From Deltaproteobacteria bacterium (lineage in GTDB: Bacteria; DRYD01), in contig JAPYWL010000003.1 in the NCBI GenBank assembly GCA_028276365.1, positions 1-64,000 of the forward strand: a stretch of 64,000 nucleotides of DNA, given 5' to 3'. This document shows positions 38,641 through 47,308 of this stretch, piece after piece. The position numbers were made by a program, and so were the translations under genes. How positions within the stretch are numbered: the stretch's first letter is position 1; the number at the start of each line of letters is the position of its first letter. The notes under the pieces are model-generated. The model had not been told where the DNA came from and did not search any database. It saw only the letters and a list, made by a program, of their open reading frames with translations.

Positions 38641-40011
38641 ATGAAAAATAAAATCAATCTTTTTGATGCTATAAATATAGTAGTAGGCTCAATGATAGGA
38701 TCAGGTATATTCTTAGTTCCATCAATTATAGCTAATTATTTACCTAATGGTTGGTATATGATAGCTTTATGGATAATAGCAGGTTTAATAACAATAGCAG
38801 GGGCATTAACATATGCAGAAATAGCTAACAAAATTCCCGCACAAGGGGGACAATATGTATACTTAAAAGAGCTTTATAATAGCTTTATTGGATTTTTATT
38901 TGCATGGACTTTATTTTTTGTTATCCAAAGTGGAACAATAGCAGCAGTTGCTATAGCTTTCTCTAAATATTTAGGTACTTTCTTTAATTTTATATCAGAA
39001 AACAACTACATAATAAACTACGGTTTTTTTAAACTAAATACTGCTCAAATCATAGCTATTATCTCAATTTGGATATTAACTTATATAAACATAAAAGGAA
39101 TAAAATTAGGAGCACTGTTTCAAAATATATTTACTGTTTCTAAGGTTCTTGCTATAGTTATTTTGATAATATTAGCTTTTAGCTATAAAGAAGGTAGTTT
39201 TAATAATTTAAATTCAATAAATATAGATAAAATCAATATAGACATAATGTTACTATTACCAGCAATAGCTTTAAGTTTTTCAAAGATTTTCTTTGCATAT
39301 GATGCTTGGTATAGTGTAACTTACGTTTCTCAAGAAGTAGAAAAACCTCAAATAAATATCCCATTAAGTATGGTAATAGGTACATTAATAGTAACATTTA
39401 TATATGTTTTAACCAATTTAGCATATATATATGTTATACCAATTAACGAAATGGGAAAAATACCAGATAATAGAATAGCACAAGAAGTAGCATCAAGAGT
39501 TCTACCTGATATTGGCCCAGTTTTAATAGCTATAGGAATTATAATATCAACATTAGGATGTAATAATGGATTAATACTCTCAGGTCCAAGAGTTATTGCA
39601 GTATTAGCTCAAGATAAATTATTTAATCCTTATTTAGCAAAAGTACATTATACTTACCAAACCCCCTACATAGCTCTTATTTTTCAAGCCATATGGACAA
39701 CTATATTAATAGTCTTAGGTACATATAGCCAGTTACTAACGTATGTAACCTTTGCTTCCATATCATTTAACGTATTAACAGTAATTGGAATATTTATATT
39801 AAGAAAAAAATATAAATACGAAAATCAGAATTATAAAACTTTTTTATATCCAATAACACCCATAGTCTATATAATTTTTGGTATCTTATTTATAGCTTAT
39901 CTAATTAAAGGGGATTTAATATCAACATTAGCGGGATTATTTATAATACTTAGTGGAACCCCAATATACTTATATTACAAAAATAAAAATATAAAAAATT
40001 CAAAAAAATAA
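38641..40011 (+). CDS. APC-superfamily amino acid permease
   Basis: The 456-residue protein has twelve predicted membrane segments. The APC start INLFDAINIVVGSMIGSGIFLVP contains the unwound GSGIF motif of segment 1. Later parts (FFAYDAWYSVTYVSQEVEKP, NIPLSMVIG) are also typical of the amino acid-polyamine-organocation family. The substrate is unknown. It is in an apparent two-gene operon with the upstream oligoendopeptidase and lacks a clear Shine-Dalgarno. Confidence 0.9.
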   Translation: MKNKINLFDAINIVVGSMIGSGIFLVPSIIANYLPNGWYMIALWIIAGLITIAGALTYAEIANKIPAQGGQYVYLKELYNSFIGFLFAWTLFFVIQSGTIAAVAIAFSKYLGTFFNFISENNYIINYGFFKLNTAQIIAIISIWILTYINIKGIKLGALFQNIFTVSKVLAIVILIILAFSYKEGSFNNLNSINIDKINIDIMLLLPAIALSFSKIFFAYDAWYSVTYVSQEVEKPQINIPLSMVIGTLIVTFIYVLTNLAYIYVIPINEMGKIPDNRIAQEVASRVLPDIGPVLIAIGIIISTLGCNNGLILSGPRVIAVLAQDKLFNPYLAKVHYTYQTPYIALIFQAIWTTILIVLGTYSQLLTYVTFASISFNVLTVIGIFILRKKYKYENQNYKTFLYPITPIVYIIFGILFIAYLIKGDLISTLAGLFIILSGTPIYLYYKNKNIKNSKK

Positions 40012-40036
40012 AGTAAAGTTATCTATTATTAAAAAA

Positions 40037-41287
40037 TTAATCTTCTACTTCTTGATTACTTATAGATAATAGTACCTTGGATATTTTTGATTTTTTAATT
40101 TCTAAAATTTTTATCTGTATATTTTTATAATTTATTATTTCATCTTGTTTTGGTATTCTACCTAATTTGCTATAAATAAATCCACTTAAAGTAGTATAAT
40201 CATAATTTTCAGATTCTAAATTAATTCCAATAATTTCTTGTAAAGTATAGATATCTATTTTAGGATTTACAACAAACTCAGTATCACTAATTTTTTTTAT
40301 TTCAATATCTTCTTCCTCTTTGTCATGTTCATCTTTAATAGGCCCGAATATTTCCTTAAAAATGTCTTCAATAGTAACTAAACCACTAGTTCCCCCATAT
40401 TCATCTACAACAATAGCAACCGAAGCTCTATTTATTTGCATTATCCTTAATAACTCATTTATAGGCTTATTTTCAGGTACTAACATAGGTAATTTAACAA
40501 TATCTCTTAATCTCAAGTGCTCCTGGTTATAGGCTAAATATCTTAAAATATCTTTTATAAATACAATACCTATAATATTATCAATAGTATCTTCATAAAC
40601 TGGATACTTAGAATACCCTTTTCTTATTACTGTAGAAATAACTTCAGAGATGGTTTTATTAGCTTCTAAAGCAGTTAACTCTACACGTGGCACCATTATC
40701 TCTTTTACTAAAGTTTCATTTAAACTTATTATTTTTTCTATAATTTCTTTCTGATCATCACTTAAATTTGGATTATTAATACTAACTACCAAATCACTGT
40801 AATATTTATTAGATATATTAACTGTATCATCAGAAAATAATCTAATAAACGGATTCATCAAATCATTAATAAAACCTCCAAGATAACTAAAAAGATGATT
40901 AAACTTAAATGCTAATTCACTAAACTTCAAAAATTTTAAATAATTTACAAAAATATAGTTTCTTAAAATGAATTCAATAAAAAAAATAAGTAAAAATAAA
41001 ACTAAAAGAAATACAATAAAAATAAGTTCTCCTTTAAAATAAAAAAAACTAAAAACTAAAAAAAATAAAGTAAATAAAAAAGTAAAAAATTTATTTCCTA
41101 AAACATATCTTTCACGATTATTAAGATATTCATCTTTTATCTTAAATAAATGCTGATAGTCTTTTACAATATAATTAATAGAAAAAAGCATAAGAAAATA
41201 AGAAATCCTTAAAAGGAGAATGAATATTATAAATAATAAAAAAATGAAAATTTTAATAAGTAAGCTCGCGTTCTCTATTTCTCCCAT
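40037..41287 (-). CDS. CBS-domain membrane protein (CorC/HlyC family), divergent membrane part
   Basis: Two or three weakly conserved membrane segments (about 10-30 and 65-115) precede a pair of CBS domains (about 190-310; MVPRVELTALE, YGGTSGLVTIEDI) and a CorC_HlyC domain (residues 330-410). Such proteins are linked to magnesium/cobalt efflux, and the CBS pair usually senses nucleotides. The family CNNM signature is not clear here. It ends the gene pair with the paralogue at 41336. Confidence 0.85.
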   Translation of the reverse strand: MGEIENASLLIKIFIFLLFIIFILLLRISYFLMLFSINYIVKDYQHLFKIKDEYLNNRERYVLGNKFFTFLFTLFFLVFSFFYFKGELIFIVFLLVLFLLIFFIEFILRNYIFVNYLKFLKFSELAFKFNHLFSYLGGFINDLMNPFIRLFSDDTVNISNKYYSDLVVSINNPNLSDDQKEIIEKIISLNETLVKEIMVPRVELTALEANKTISEVISTVIRKGYSKYPVYEDTIDNIIGIVFIKDILRYLAYNQEHLRLRDIVKLPMLVPENKPINELLRIMQINRASVAIVVDEYGGTSGLVTIEDIFKEIFGPIKDEHDKEEEDIEIKKISDTEFVVNPKIDIYTLQEIIGINLESENYDYTTLSGFIYSKLGRIPKQDEIINYKNIQIKILEIKKSKISKVLLSISNQEVED

Positions 41288-41335
41288 ATTTGCTATAACA
41301 GATACTGTATTCTTTTTTTTAATTTTAAACTTTAA

Positions 41336-42640
41336 CTATTTATATATTTTGATATATTTAATAGAATTTCCTTTTACGTCTAATAATCTAATTTTTAAAT
41401 TTCCAATTTTTAATATTTCATTATTTTTAGGTTTTTTGCCTGCTAACAGATCATAAACTAAATTAGTAACTAATATATTACTTTTATAAATATTATTTTG
41501 TATTAAAATATCTTTTATTTCTTGGGGCAATTCATCTACATTTAAATTAGTATTAATAATATATCCATCATAAGTTTTAAAGAAATCCAGTTTTTGTAAA
41601 TCAAACTCATCCAAGATAGTCCCAATAACTATACTTAAAATATCATCAAAAGTAATAATCCCCTTAGTTCCCCCAAATTCATCTACAACAATAGCCATTA
41701 AATTCTGAGTTTTTTGCATTTCCTGTAAAACATTAAATAAATTCCCATTCTCAGGAACATATAAAACTTTTCTATTAACTAATTCTACTAAATCTTTTAA
41801 ATAAAAAACTTTCTTTTTTATAGCTACAAAGAAATCTTTAATATGAAATATCCCAACAATATTATCAATATCATCCTTATAAACAGGATACCTACTATGT
41901 AAATTATTTACTATTACATCTATAACATTTTCTATTCTCATTTCCTGATTTAAAGCTACTATGTTTGTTCTATGAATCATAACATCCTTAACTTTTTTTT
42001 CATTTAATTTCAAAACCCCATTAATAATATCACTTAACTTTTCATTAATTACTCCTTTATTTGATAATTCAAATAATATTTCTTTTATCTCATCAATAGA
42101 ATATTTTAAATTATGCCCTTCAGAAATATCTAAGCCCAAATAACTAGCTATTTTATTTTGAGTTACCTTAACTAATAAAGTTAAAGGTAAAAACATATAA
42201 TTAAAAAATTCTAAAAAAGGAGAAAAAATAATAATTATACGTTCTGGTTTATAAACTGCAAATAACTTAGGGACCTGCTCCCCCAATACCAAATGAAGGA
42301 AAGTAACAAATATAAAAGATAAAACTATACTAACTGAATGGATGTTAGAAAAATGAATACCAAAAATATTAAATATTTTTTCAATAATAAAAGAAAAAGT
42401 AGGTTCAGCTAACCACCCTAAAATTAAACTTGCTAATGTTATCCCAACCTGACACGTAGCTAAATAGTGATCTAAATTCTTATATTGTTTATAAGGTAAA
42501 TTAAATTTTATTTTTTTCAATTTCAATTCATTAGAAGCTACTAATGAGAATTCAGCTAATACAAAAAAAGCATTAAAAGCTATTAATAAAAATAATAAAA
42601 ATAATTTTTGATATAAACCTAAATTTTCCAAAACTTCCAT
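41336..42640 (-). CDS. CNNM/CBS/CorC_HlyC membrane protein
   Basis: The 434-residue protein has a full CNNM membrane domain (NAFFVLAEFSLVASNELKL; LATCQVGITLASLILGWLAEP), then a CBS pair (about 210-330; MIHRTNIVAL, VDEFGGTKGIITFDDI) and a CorC_HlyC end. It is a paralogue of the gene at 40037, with a better conserved membrane part. Homologues act in divalent cation efflux or homeostasis. Confidence 0.9.
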   Translation of the reverse strand: MEVLENLGLYQKLFLLFLLIAFNAFFVLAEFSLVASNELKLKKIKFNLPYKQYKNLDHYLATCQVGITLASLILGWLAEPTFSFIIEKIFNIFGIHFSNIHSVSIVLSFIFVTFLHLVLGEQVPKLFAVYKPERIIIIFSPFLEFFNYMFLPLTLLVKVTQNKIASYLGLDISEGHNLKYSIDEIKEILFELSNKGVINEKLSDIINGVLKLNEKKVKDVMIHRTNIVALNQEMRIENVIDVIVNNLHSRYPVYKDDIDNIVGIFHIKDFFVAIKKKVFYLKDLVELVNRKVLYVPENGNLFNVLQEMQKTQNLMAIVVDEFGGTKGIITFDDILSIVIGTILDEFDLQKLDFFKTYDGYIINTNLNVDELPQEIKDILIQNNIYKSNILVTNLVYDLLAGKKPKNNEILKIGNLKIRLLDVKGNSIKYIKIYK

Positions 42641-42667
42641 AAAAATTAAATTACCAAAATCAAAAAA

Positions 42668-43414
42668 TTAAATTTTAAATAAATCCATTACTTTAAGTAT
42701 AATCAAAGTAATAATTATTCCAAATAAGGTACCGTTAATTAACTCAGCTAAAGTATGGATTTTAGCTTCATATCTACTTTGAATAACCAATAAAGCTAAA
42801 GTTATTGTCATAAGAATCATATACGGTTGATTCCAACTATGAATTATTATAAAAGTAGCAGTAGAAGACGCTAAAGCAGCATGCACGCTTATTAACCCCC
42901 CTTGAACATTCACCTTCTTATTAATCAATCTCATATACAAAACCTTTATTAACATACTTAATAATAAAACCAATACAAATACAAAAATAAACATATACTC
43001 AGGTATATTCGATAATTTTTCTATTAAAATTGGAGTATTTTCTTTAAATTTTTTTGTCATTATAATATAAGCAATAATAACAGATAATACGGAAACTACT
43101 AAAACACTAGAAGAGGAAATATCCTTTATCACTTTTATTTGCTCATCATATTCTTCTGATATTTTATCACTTATAAGTTCTATTGAAGTATTTATAGCTT
43201 CTAATGAAAATACTAACCCTATACAAAATAGAATAACTATTAACTCTAAATAACTTAAATTCAAAAAAAATATTAATATTAAAACAGAGATAGCAACTAT
43301 TAAATGAATTCTCATATTTCTCTCTTGATAAAAAATTTCCATTAGCCCATTAACAGCATTAGAAAAACTCTCTATTATACTTTTACTTTTCTTTTCTCTT
43401 TTAAACTTACTCAT
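42668..43414 (-). CDS. dgkA: Diacylglycerol kinase fused to a PAP2-like phosphatase domain
   Basis: The first 120 residues are a DgkA-type kinase for undecaprenol or diacylglycerol, with a basic start, ERNMRIHL and the conserved EAINTSIELISDK segment. The second half has a PAP2-like pattern: GGLISVHAALASS in place of the SGHA motif, and QSRYEAKIHTLAELINGTLFG with the conserved Arg and His. A kinase and a phosphatase for membrane lipids in one chain would suit lipid carrier recycling. Neighbours are the CorC-family genes and asd. Confidence 0.85.
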   Translation of the reverse strand: MSKFKREKKSKSIIESFSNAVNGLMEIFYQERNMRIHLIVAISVLILIFFLNLSYLELIVILFCIGLVFSLEAINTSIELISDKISEEYDEQIKVIKDISSSSVLVVSVLSVIIAYIIMTKKFKENTPILIEKLSNIPEYMFIFVFVLVLLLSMLIKVLYMRLINKKVNVQGGLISVHAALASSTATFIIIHSWNQPYMILMTITLALLVIQSRYEAKIHTLAELINGTLFGIIITLIILKVMDLFKI

Positions 43415-43496
43415 AAATACTATACCAATTCTTTATAATAAAAAATAAATTTTCTTTAATTATTTGGTTTAATTAGATAATATAAAATAATTAAAA

Positions 43497-44459
43497 TTAA
43501 ACTTTATTTTTGTAAAAATTAGCTATAATCTGTTTAGCAATAATATAAGCATTATAAGCAGCACCCCTTAATAGGTTATCACTAACACTCCAAAATCCTA
43601 ACAAATTACTTTCTAATTTCCTTATTCTAGCTATATGAACTTCATTAGTGTTAGAAACATTATAAGGAACAGGTAAATTAGAATTATTTAGCCAAATCTT
43701 AAGAGCTTTTGTAATATCCCCAAATTCAATTAACTCATCAATTAATTTATTATAATTAAAATCTCTTTTAGTTTTAACATAAACCACTTGACTATGAGCT
43801 CTAATAACGGGAACCCTAACAGTAAAAGGGAAAACCTTAAAATTAGAGTTAAGTATCTTATTAGATTCAAGAATAATCTTTTTCTCTTCAGTACAAATAA
43901 TATTTTCTAAGTTAGAATCATCAAAAGATCCTATAACAGGAAACAAATTATAAGCTATAGGATAAGGTAAATTTTTAGCAGTAAAATCGTTATTTTTAAT
44001 TTGATACTTAAATTCTTCTAAAGCTTTTTTACCTGCCCCAGAAACAGATTGATAAGTAGCAACATAAACCTCTTCTATACCATAGTTATCTAAAATAGGC
44101 TTTAGTGGAATAACAAGCTGTATAGTAGAACAATTAGGATTAGCTATTACCTTTTTATCAGGCTTTATTTTATTTAAATATTGATTATCTAACTCGGGTA
44201 CAACTAAATTAACATCAGGATCTAATCTAAAAAAAGAACTATTATCAATAACAAAGGTATCAGCATATATTTTAGGAGCTATATATGCACTAACTTCATT
44301 ATCAACACATAAAAAAACTATATCCTGACTCCTTAATTTATCAAAATCAATATTATCATTAGAACCTATAGGGTAAATTTCCCAATCTTCATTATTTTGA
44401 ATTAATTTAGCTAATTCACTACCAACTAACCCATTTATTCCTACTATAGATACTCTCAT
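43497..44459 (-). CDS. asd: Aspartate-semialdehyde dehydrogenase
   Basis: Asd reduces aspartyl phosphate in the route to lysine, diaminopimelate, threonine and methionine. The NADP site VGINGLVGSEL, catalytic Cys110 in ANPNCSTIQL, SVSGAGKKALEE and His222 in RVPVIRAHSQ are all present; 320 residues. No Shine-Dalgarno lies near the ATG. Instead a pseudoknot-forming element ends 12 bases upstream. murG lies before it and the dgkA fusion after it. Confidence 0.95.
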   Translation of the reverse strand: MRVSIVGINGLVGSELAKLIQNNEDWEIYPIGSNDNIDFDKLRSQDIVFLCVDNEVSAYIAPKIYADTFVIDNSSFFRLDPDVNLVVPELDNQYLNKIKPDKKVIANPNCSTIQLVIPLKPILDNYGIEEVYVATYQSVSGAGKKALEEFKYQIKNNDFTAKNLPYPIAYNLFPVIGSFDDSNLENIICTEEKKIILESNKILNSNFKVFPFTVRVPVIRAHSQVVYVKTKRDFNYNKLIDELIEFGDITKALKIWLNNSNLPVPYNVSNTNEVHIARIRKLESNLLGFWSVSDNLLRGAAYNAYIIAKQIIANFYKNKV

Positions 44460-44471
44460 AAAAAATAATAA

Positions 44472-44536
44472 GCTGGAGTATTTGTATTCCGCCCTACTTC
44501 AAAAATTTTAATATTTTAAACTACCCAGCAGGCGGT
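44472..44536 (-). promoter_or_regulatory. Pseudoknot element A upstream of asd
   Basis: On the minus strand the order is CCGCC, T, GCTGGG, a 30-base AT-rich loop, GGCGG, AATACAAATA, CTCCAGC. CCGCC pairs with GGCGG, and GCTGGG pairs with CTCCAGC (one G-U), giving an H-type pseudoknot whose 3' strand ends 12 bases before the asd ATG. The GGCGGAATACAAATA block matches elements B and C at 50442 and 51790. Of the three, only this copy has a long insertion in the loop between the helices. Function is unknown. Confidence 0.7.
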
Positions 44537-44574
44537 CTTTTTAATAAAGCTAATCTCTCTTTATAACTTACATA

Positions 44575-45798
44575 TCAATTTATTATATTAGTATTTGCTT
44601 TAATATAAGATTTACCTTTATTATAGATTAGTTCCTCAAATTTTTTAAAATCAAAACTGAAATCTTTATTAATATTATTATTTTTATTTATTTTATTTAT
44701 ATTTTCTTTGATTTTTGAGATAAATAGATTAAAATCAATTTCTTTATTTTTTTCCTCTTTAATAACATCAATATTAGGATTATATTTAGAAACAGTTATT
44801 GCATTATAATATTGATGATCATCAGCTGCATAAGGATAAGGTATCAATATAGCATTTTTATTTAAGTATAATATTTCAGTAGTAGCAATTCCCCCTGCCC
44901 TACTTATTACTATATCACTACTTAAATAAAAATCTATTATCTCATTAACATATTCCAAAATAATTATTTCAATATCATTATTACCGTATTTTACCTTAAA
45001 AATCATTTTATTATTATCCAAAAACTTATCATGATTTAAATTCCTTTTATTATTTGGTACTAATTTAATTAGATCATTTTTTACATCATTAAAATTTTTC
45101 TTTCCACAAATTATAGATATTTTTTTTATACTTTGTAATTCATTACTAAACTCATTATTATTGGATAATAAAAAATCAATAAATTTAATTGCTAAATTAC
45201 TAATAGATTTAGCTCCTAAACTACCACCTATAAAAAGTAAATTAATCCCCCCCTTATCTAAATTACTAGTATTACTATCTATTAAATAAAACTCTTTTCT
45301 TAATGGATTAGGAAAAATATAACATTTATTATGATAAATTTTATTAATATAATTTAAAGACTCTTTAAAAGGGAGTATAATAATATCAGCAATATTAGCT
45401 AACAATTTATTAGCCTTACCTACTAAAACATTTTGTTCCATAATAATTAATTTTTTATTTTTTAACTTAGCAGCAAAACCCGCAGGAATGCTATTAGAAC
45501 TACCTAAAGTTATTACTACATCTATTGATAATTTATCTATCAAATTAGCTATAAATAAAACATCACTAAAAAACACTGAAATATTACTAAAGAAATTTTT
45601 TAAATAAAAATGATAAAACGGTTTTATATAAAAAGAAGTTACATTATATTTAGCTTCTAATTCAGAAACTTGAGAAACATTAACAGAATTAATAGGTAAA
45701 ATCAAAAAGTACTTATTATTATTAAGATTTTGGATAATAGAATAAGCAGGATAAAAGTGTCCCCCTGTACTTCCAGCACTAAATAAAATATTTCTCAT
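44575..45798 (-). CDS. murG: MurG, lipid II synthase (GlcNAc transferase)
   Basis: MurG adds GlcNAc to lipid I on the inner membrane face. Characteristic parts are SAGSTGGHFYPAYSII at the start, GSSNSIPAGFAAKLKNKKLIIMEQN, FIGGSLGAKSI and the UDP-GlcNAc site SRAGGIATTEILYLNKNAILIPYP. At 407 residues it is about 40 longer than usual because of Asn/Lys-rich insertions around 225-260. No clear Shine-Dalgarno is seen. Confidence 0.94.
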   Translation of the reverse strand: MRNILFSAGSTGGHFYPAYSIIQNLNNNKYFLILPINSVNVSQVSELEAKYNVTSFYIKPFYHFYLKNFFSNISVFFSDVLFIANLIDKLSIDVVITLGSSNSIPAGFAAKLKNKKLIIMEQNVLVGKANKLLANIADIIILPFKESLNYINKIYHNKCYIFPNPLRKEFYLIDSNTSNLDKGGINLLFIGGSLGAKSISNLAIKFIDFLLSNNNEFSNELQSIKKISIICGKKNFNDVKNDLIKLVPNNKRNLNHDKFLDNNKMIFKVKYGNNDIEIIILEYVNEIIDFYLSSDIVISRAGGIATTEILYLNKNAILIPYPYAADDHQYYNAITVSKYNPNIDVIKEEKNKEIDFNLFISKIKENINKINKNNNINKDFSFDFKKFEELIYNKGKSYIKANTNIIN

Positions 45799-45815
45799 TT
45801 ATACCAAAAACTTTC

Positions 45816-46877
45816 TTAATATTCTATTATATATTTTCCTAATTTTATCAATAAATCCTTTTTCACCTGATTTAAATTTAGTTTTCCTTCATTATTATTC
45901 ATTAACTTTTCATTAGTAATTTGTATATTAATTTTATAAAAACCATCTAAAAAATAAGTATAAAAAAGCAAAGCATTACTATCAAAAACATAATAATTCA
46001 AAATAGGATCATATAAAAAATTAGATAAATCTATATCTTCTAAATTCAATTTTTCCTTTGAAATAGAAATTTTTATTTCTAATTTAAAATTATCTTTATA
46101 ATCTTTAAAATTATCTTTATAATCATCTTCTGATTCATTTTTTTGTATATCATTTTTGTATAGAATATCTTGAGTTTTAATTAAATTTATAATGATTTCA
46201 TTATCATCAATTTTAACTATCTTAATTGAATAATATGATAATAAATCTTGATTATATTTTTCCTGTTTTAGATTTGATAATATCAATTCCTTTAATTGTA
46301 TATTTTGGATATTTTTTAGCTTACTTTTGTAAAACTTATTAAATAAGTATAATATTTTTTCATTACCTTTAGATAAATCAATAGGAGATAAATTAGAAAT
46401 ATTAGTAATATAAGGAGAAGCCCCCTTTGATAGTAAATAATTAGTAATAATTAAGTTCTGGTTCATAACTGAATAATGTAAAGGAGTATTACCAAAAATA
46501 TCCTTAGCGTTTATATCATAAAAATTTAATAATATCTTTAAAGCAGAAAAATTATTTAATTTACAAGCCCAATGCAAAGGTGTTAAATTATTATCATCTT
46601 TTAAATTTAGTGAAATAAAATAATTACTCATAAATTTTAGAACATCTATTTTATTATACATTATAGCCCAAATAACTGGATTATATCCATTATAATCTTT
46701 TCTTACTAAAATAAAGTTATCTTCTTCTAAAATTTTTCTAATACCTTTTATATCATTTTTTATTATTAATTCTTTAAAATTTTTTAAATATTCATCCTCA
46801 TAATATCCAAAAGCAAAGCCACTAAACATTATTATTAAAAAGCAATAAAACAAAAATAAAGTTAATTTTTTAAACAT
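45816..46877 (-). CDS. Exported ankyrin-repeat protein
   Basis: A signal peptide (about 1-24) is followed by four or five ankyrin repeats (about residues 60-170, for example NNLTPLHWACKLNNFSALKILL and FGNTPLHYSVMNQNLIITNYLL). A C-terminal region without a recognised fold follows. A seven-residue repeat (DYKDNFK twice) arises from an exact 21-bp tandem duplication. It is probably periplasmic. A good Shine-Dalgarno AAGGAGGGGG precedes the ATG. Confidence 0.8.
   Translation of the reverse strand: MFKKLTLFLFYCFLIIMFSGFAFGYYEDEYLKNFKELIIKNDIKGIRKILEEDNFILVRKDYNGYNPVIWAIMYNKIDVLKFMSNYFISLNLKDDNNLTPLHWACKLNNFSALKILLNFYDINAKDIFGNTPLHYSVMNQNLIITNYLLSKGASPYITNISNLSPIDLSKGNEKILYLFNKFYKSKLKNIQNIQLKELILSNLKQEKYNQDLLSYYSIKIVKIDDNEIIINLIKTQDILYKNDIQKNESEDDYKDNFKDYKDNFKLEIKISISKEKLNLEDIDLSNFLYDPILNYYVFDSNALLFYTYFLDGFYKINIQITNEKLMNNNEGKLNLNQVKKDLLIKLGKYIIEY
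46083..46124. repeat. 21-bp exact tandem duplication inside the ankyrin gene
   Basis: Two identical 21-base units (46083-46103 and 46104-46124) lie in frame and encode the duplicated heptad DYKDNFK in the C-terminal region of the ankyrin protein. Confidence 0.85.
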
Positions 46878-46889
46878 AACTCCCCCTCC

Positions 46890-47303
46890 TTACTTACTAA
46901 ATTTAAAAAAGATAGTAAAGATAAAAAAAGAAAAGGTTATAAAATACTCAATAATAGACCCCGTTTTTAATAATTTTAAAGAAATACGGGGATAATAAGA
47001 AAAAAATAAGGGAATCCCGTTTATAGTTAGTAAATCTGCTAATAGATGAGAAAAATACCCTATACTTATTGGCAATAATATAAAGCCTAAATTCTCATAA
47101 AACACAGCTAAAAATAATAAAAAAAGAGGAATAATAAAATGATGAGTAAATCCTCTATGAGAAAACCAAAAATTATTTTTTAAATACCTTCCCCATATTA
47201 TATCTACATCAGGTATTAATGAACCAACTATAGATAATAATGGATTAACATTAAAAAGCAATCCAAAACTAAAACCTATAAGTATATGTGATTTCTTTGT
47301 CAT
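46890..47303 (-). CDS. YdjM-like membrane-bound metal-dependent hydrolase
   Basis: The 137-residue protein fits the YdjM/DUF457 family of inner-membrane putative metal hydrolases. It has His near the start (KKSHILIGFSFG), GSLIPDVDI, HRGFTHHFIIP and GYFSHLLADLLT, with four membrane segments. The His and Asp residues are the expected metal ligands. The substrate is unknown. It starts 5 bp after the FeS gene stop, suggesting one operon. Confidence 0.75.
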   Translation of the reverse strand: MTKKSHILIGFSFGLLFNVNPLLSIVGSLIPDVDIIWGRYLKNNFWFSHRGFTHHFIIPLFLLFLAVFYENLGFILLPISIGYFSHLLADLLTINGIPLFFSYYPRISLKLLKTGSIIEYFITFSFFIFTIFFKFSK

Positions 47304-47308
47304 ATTAT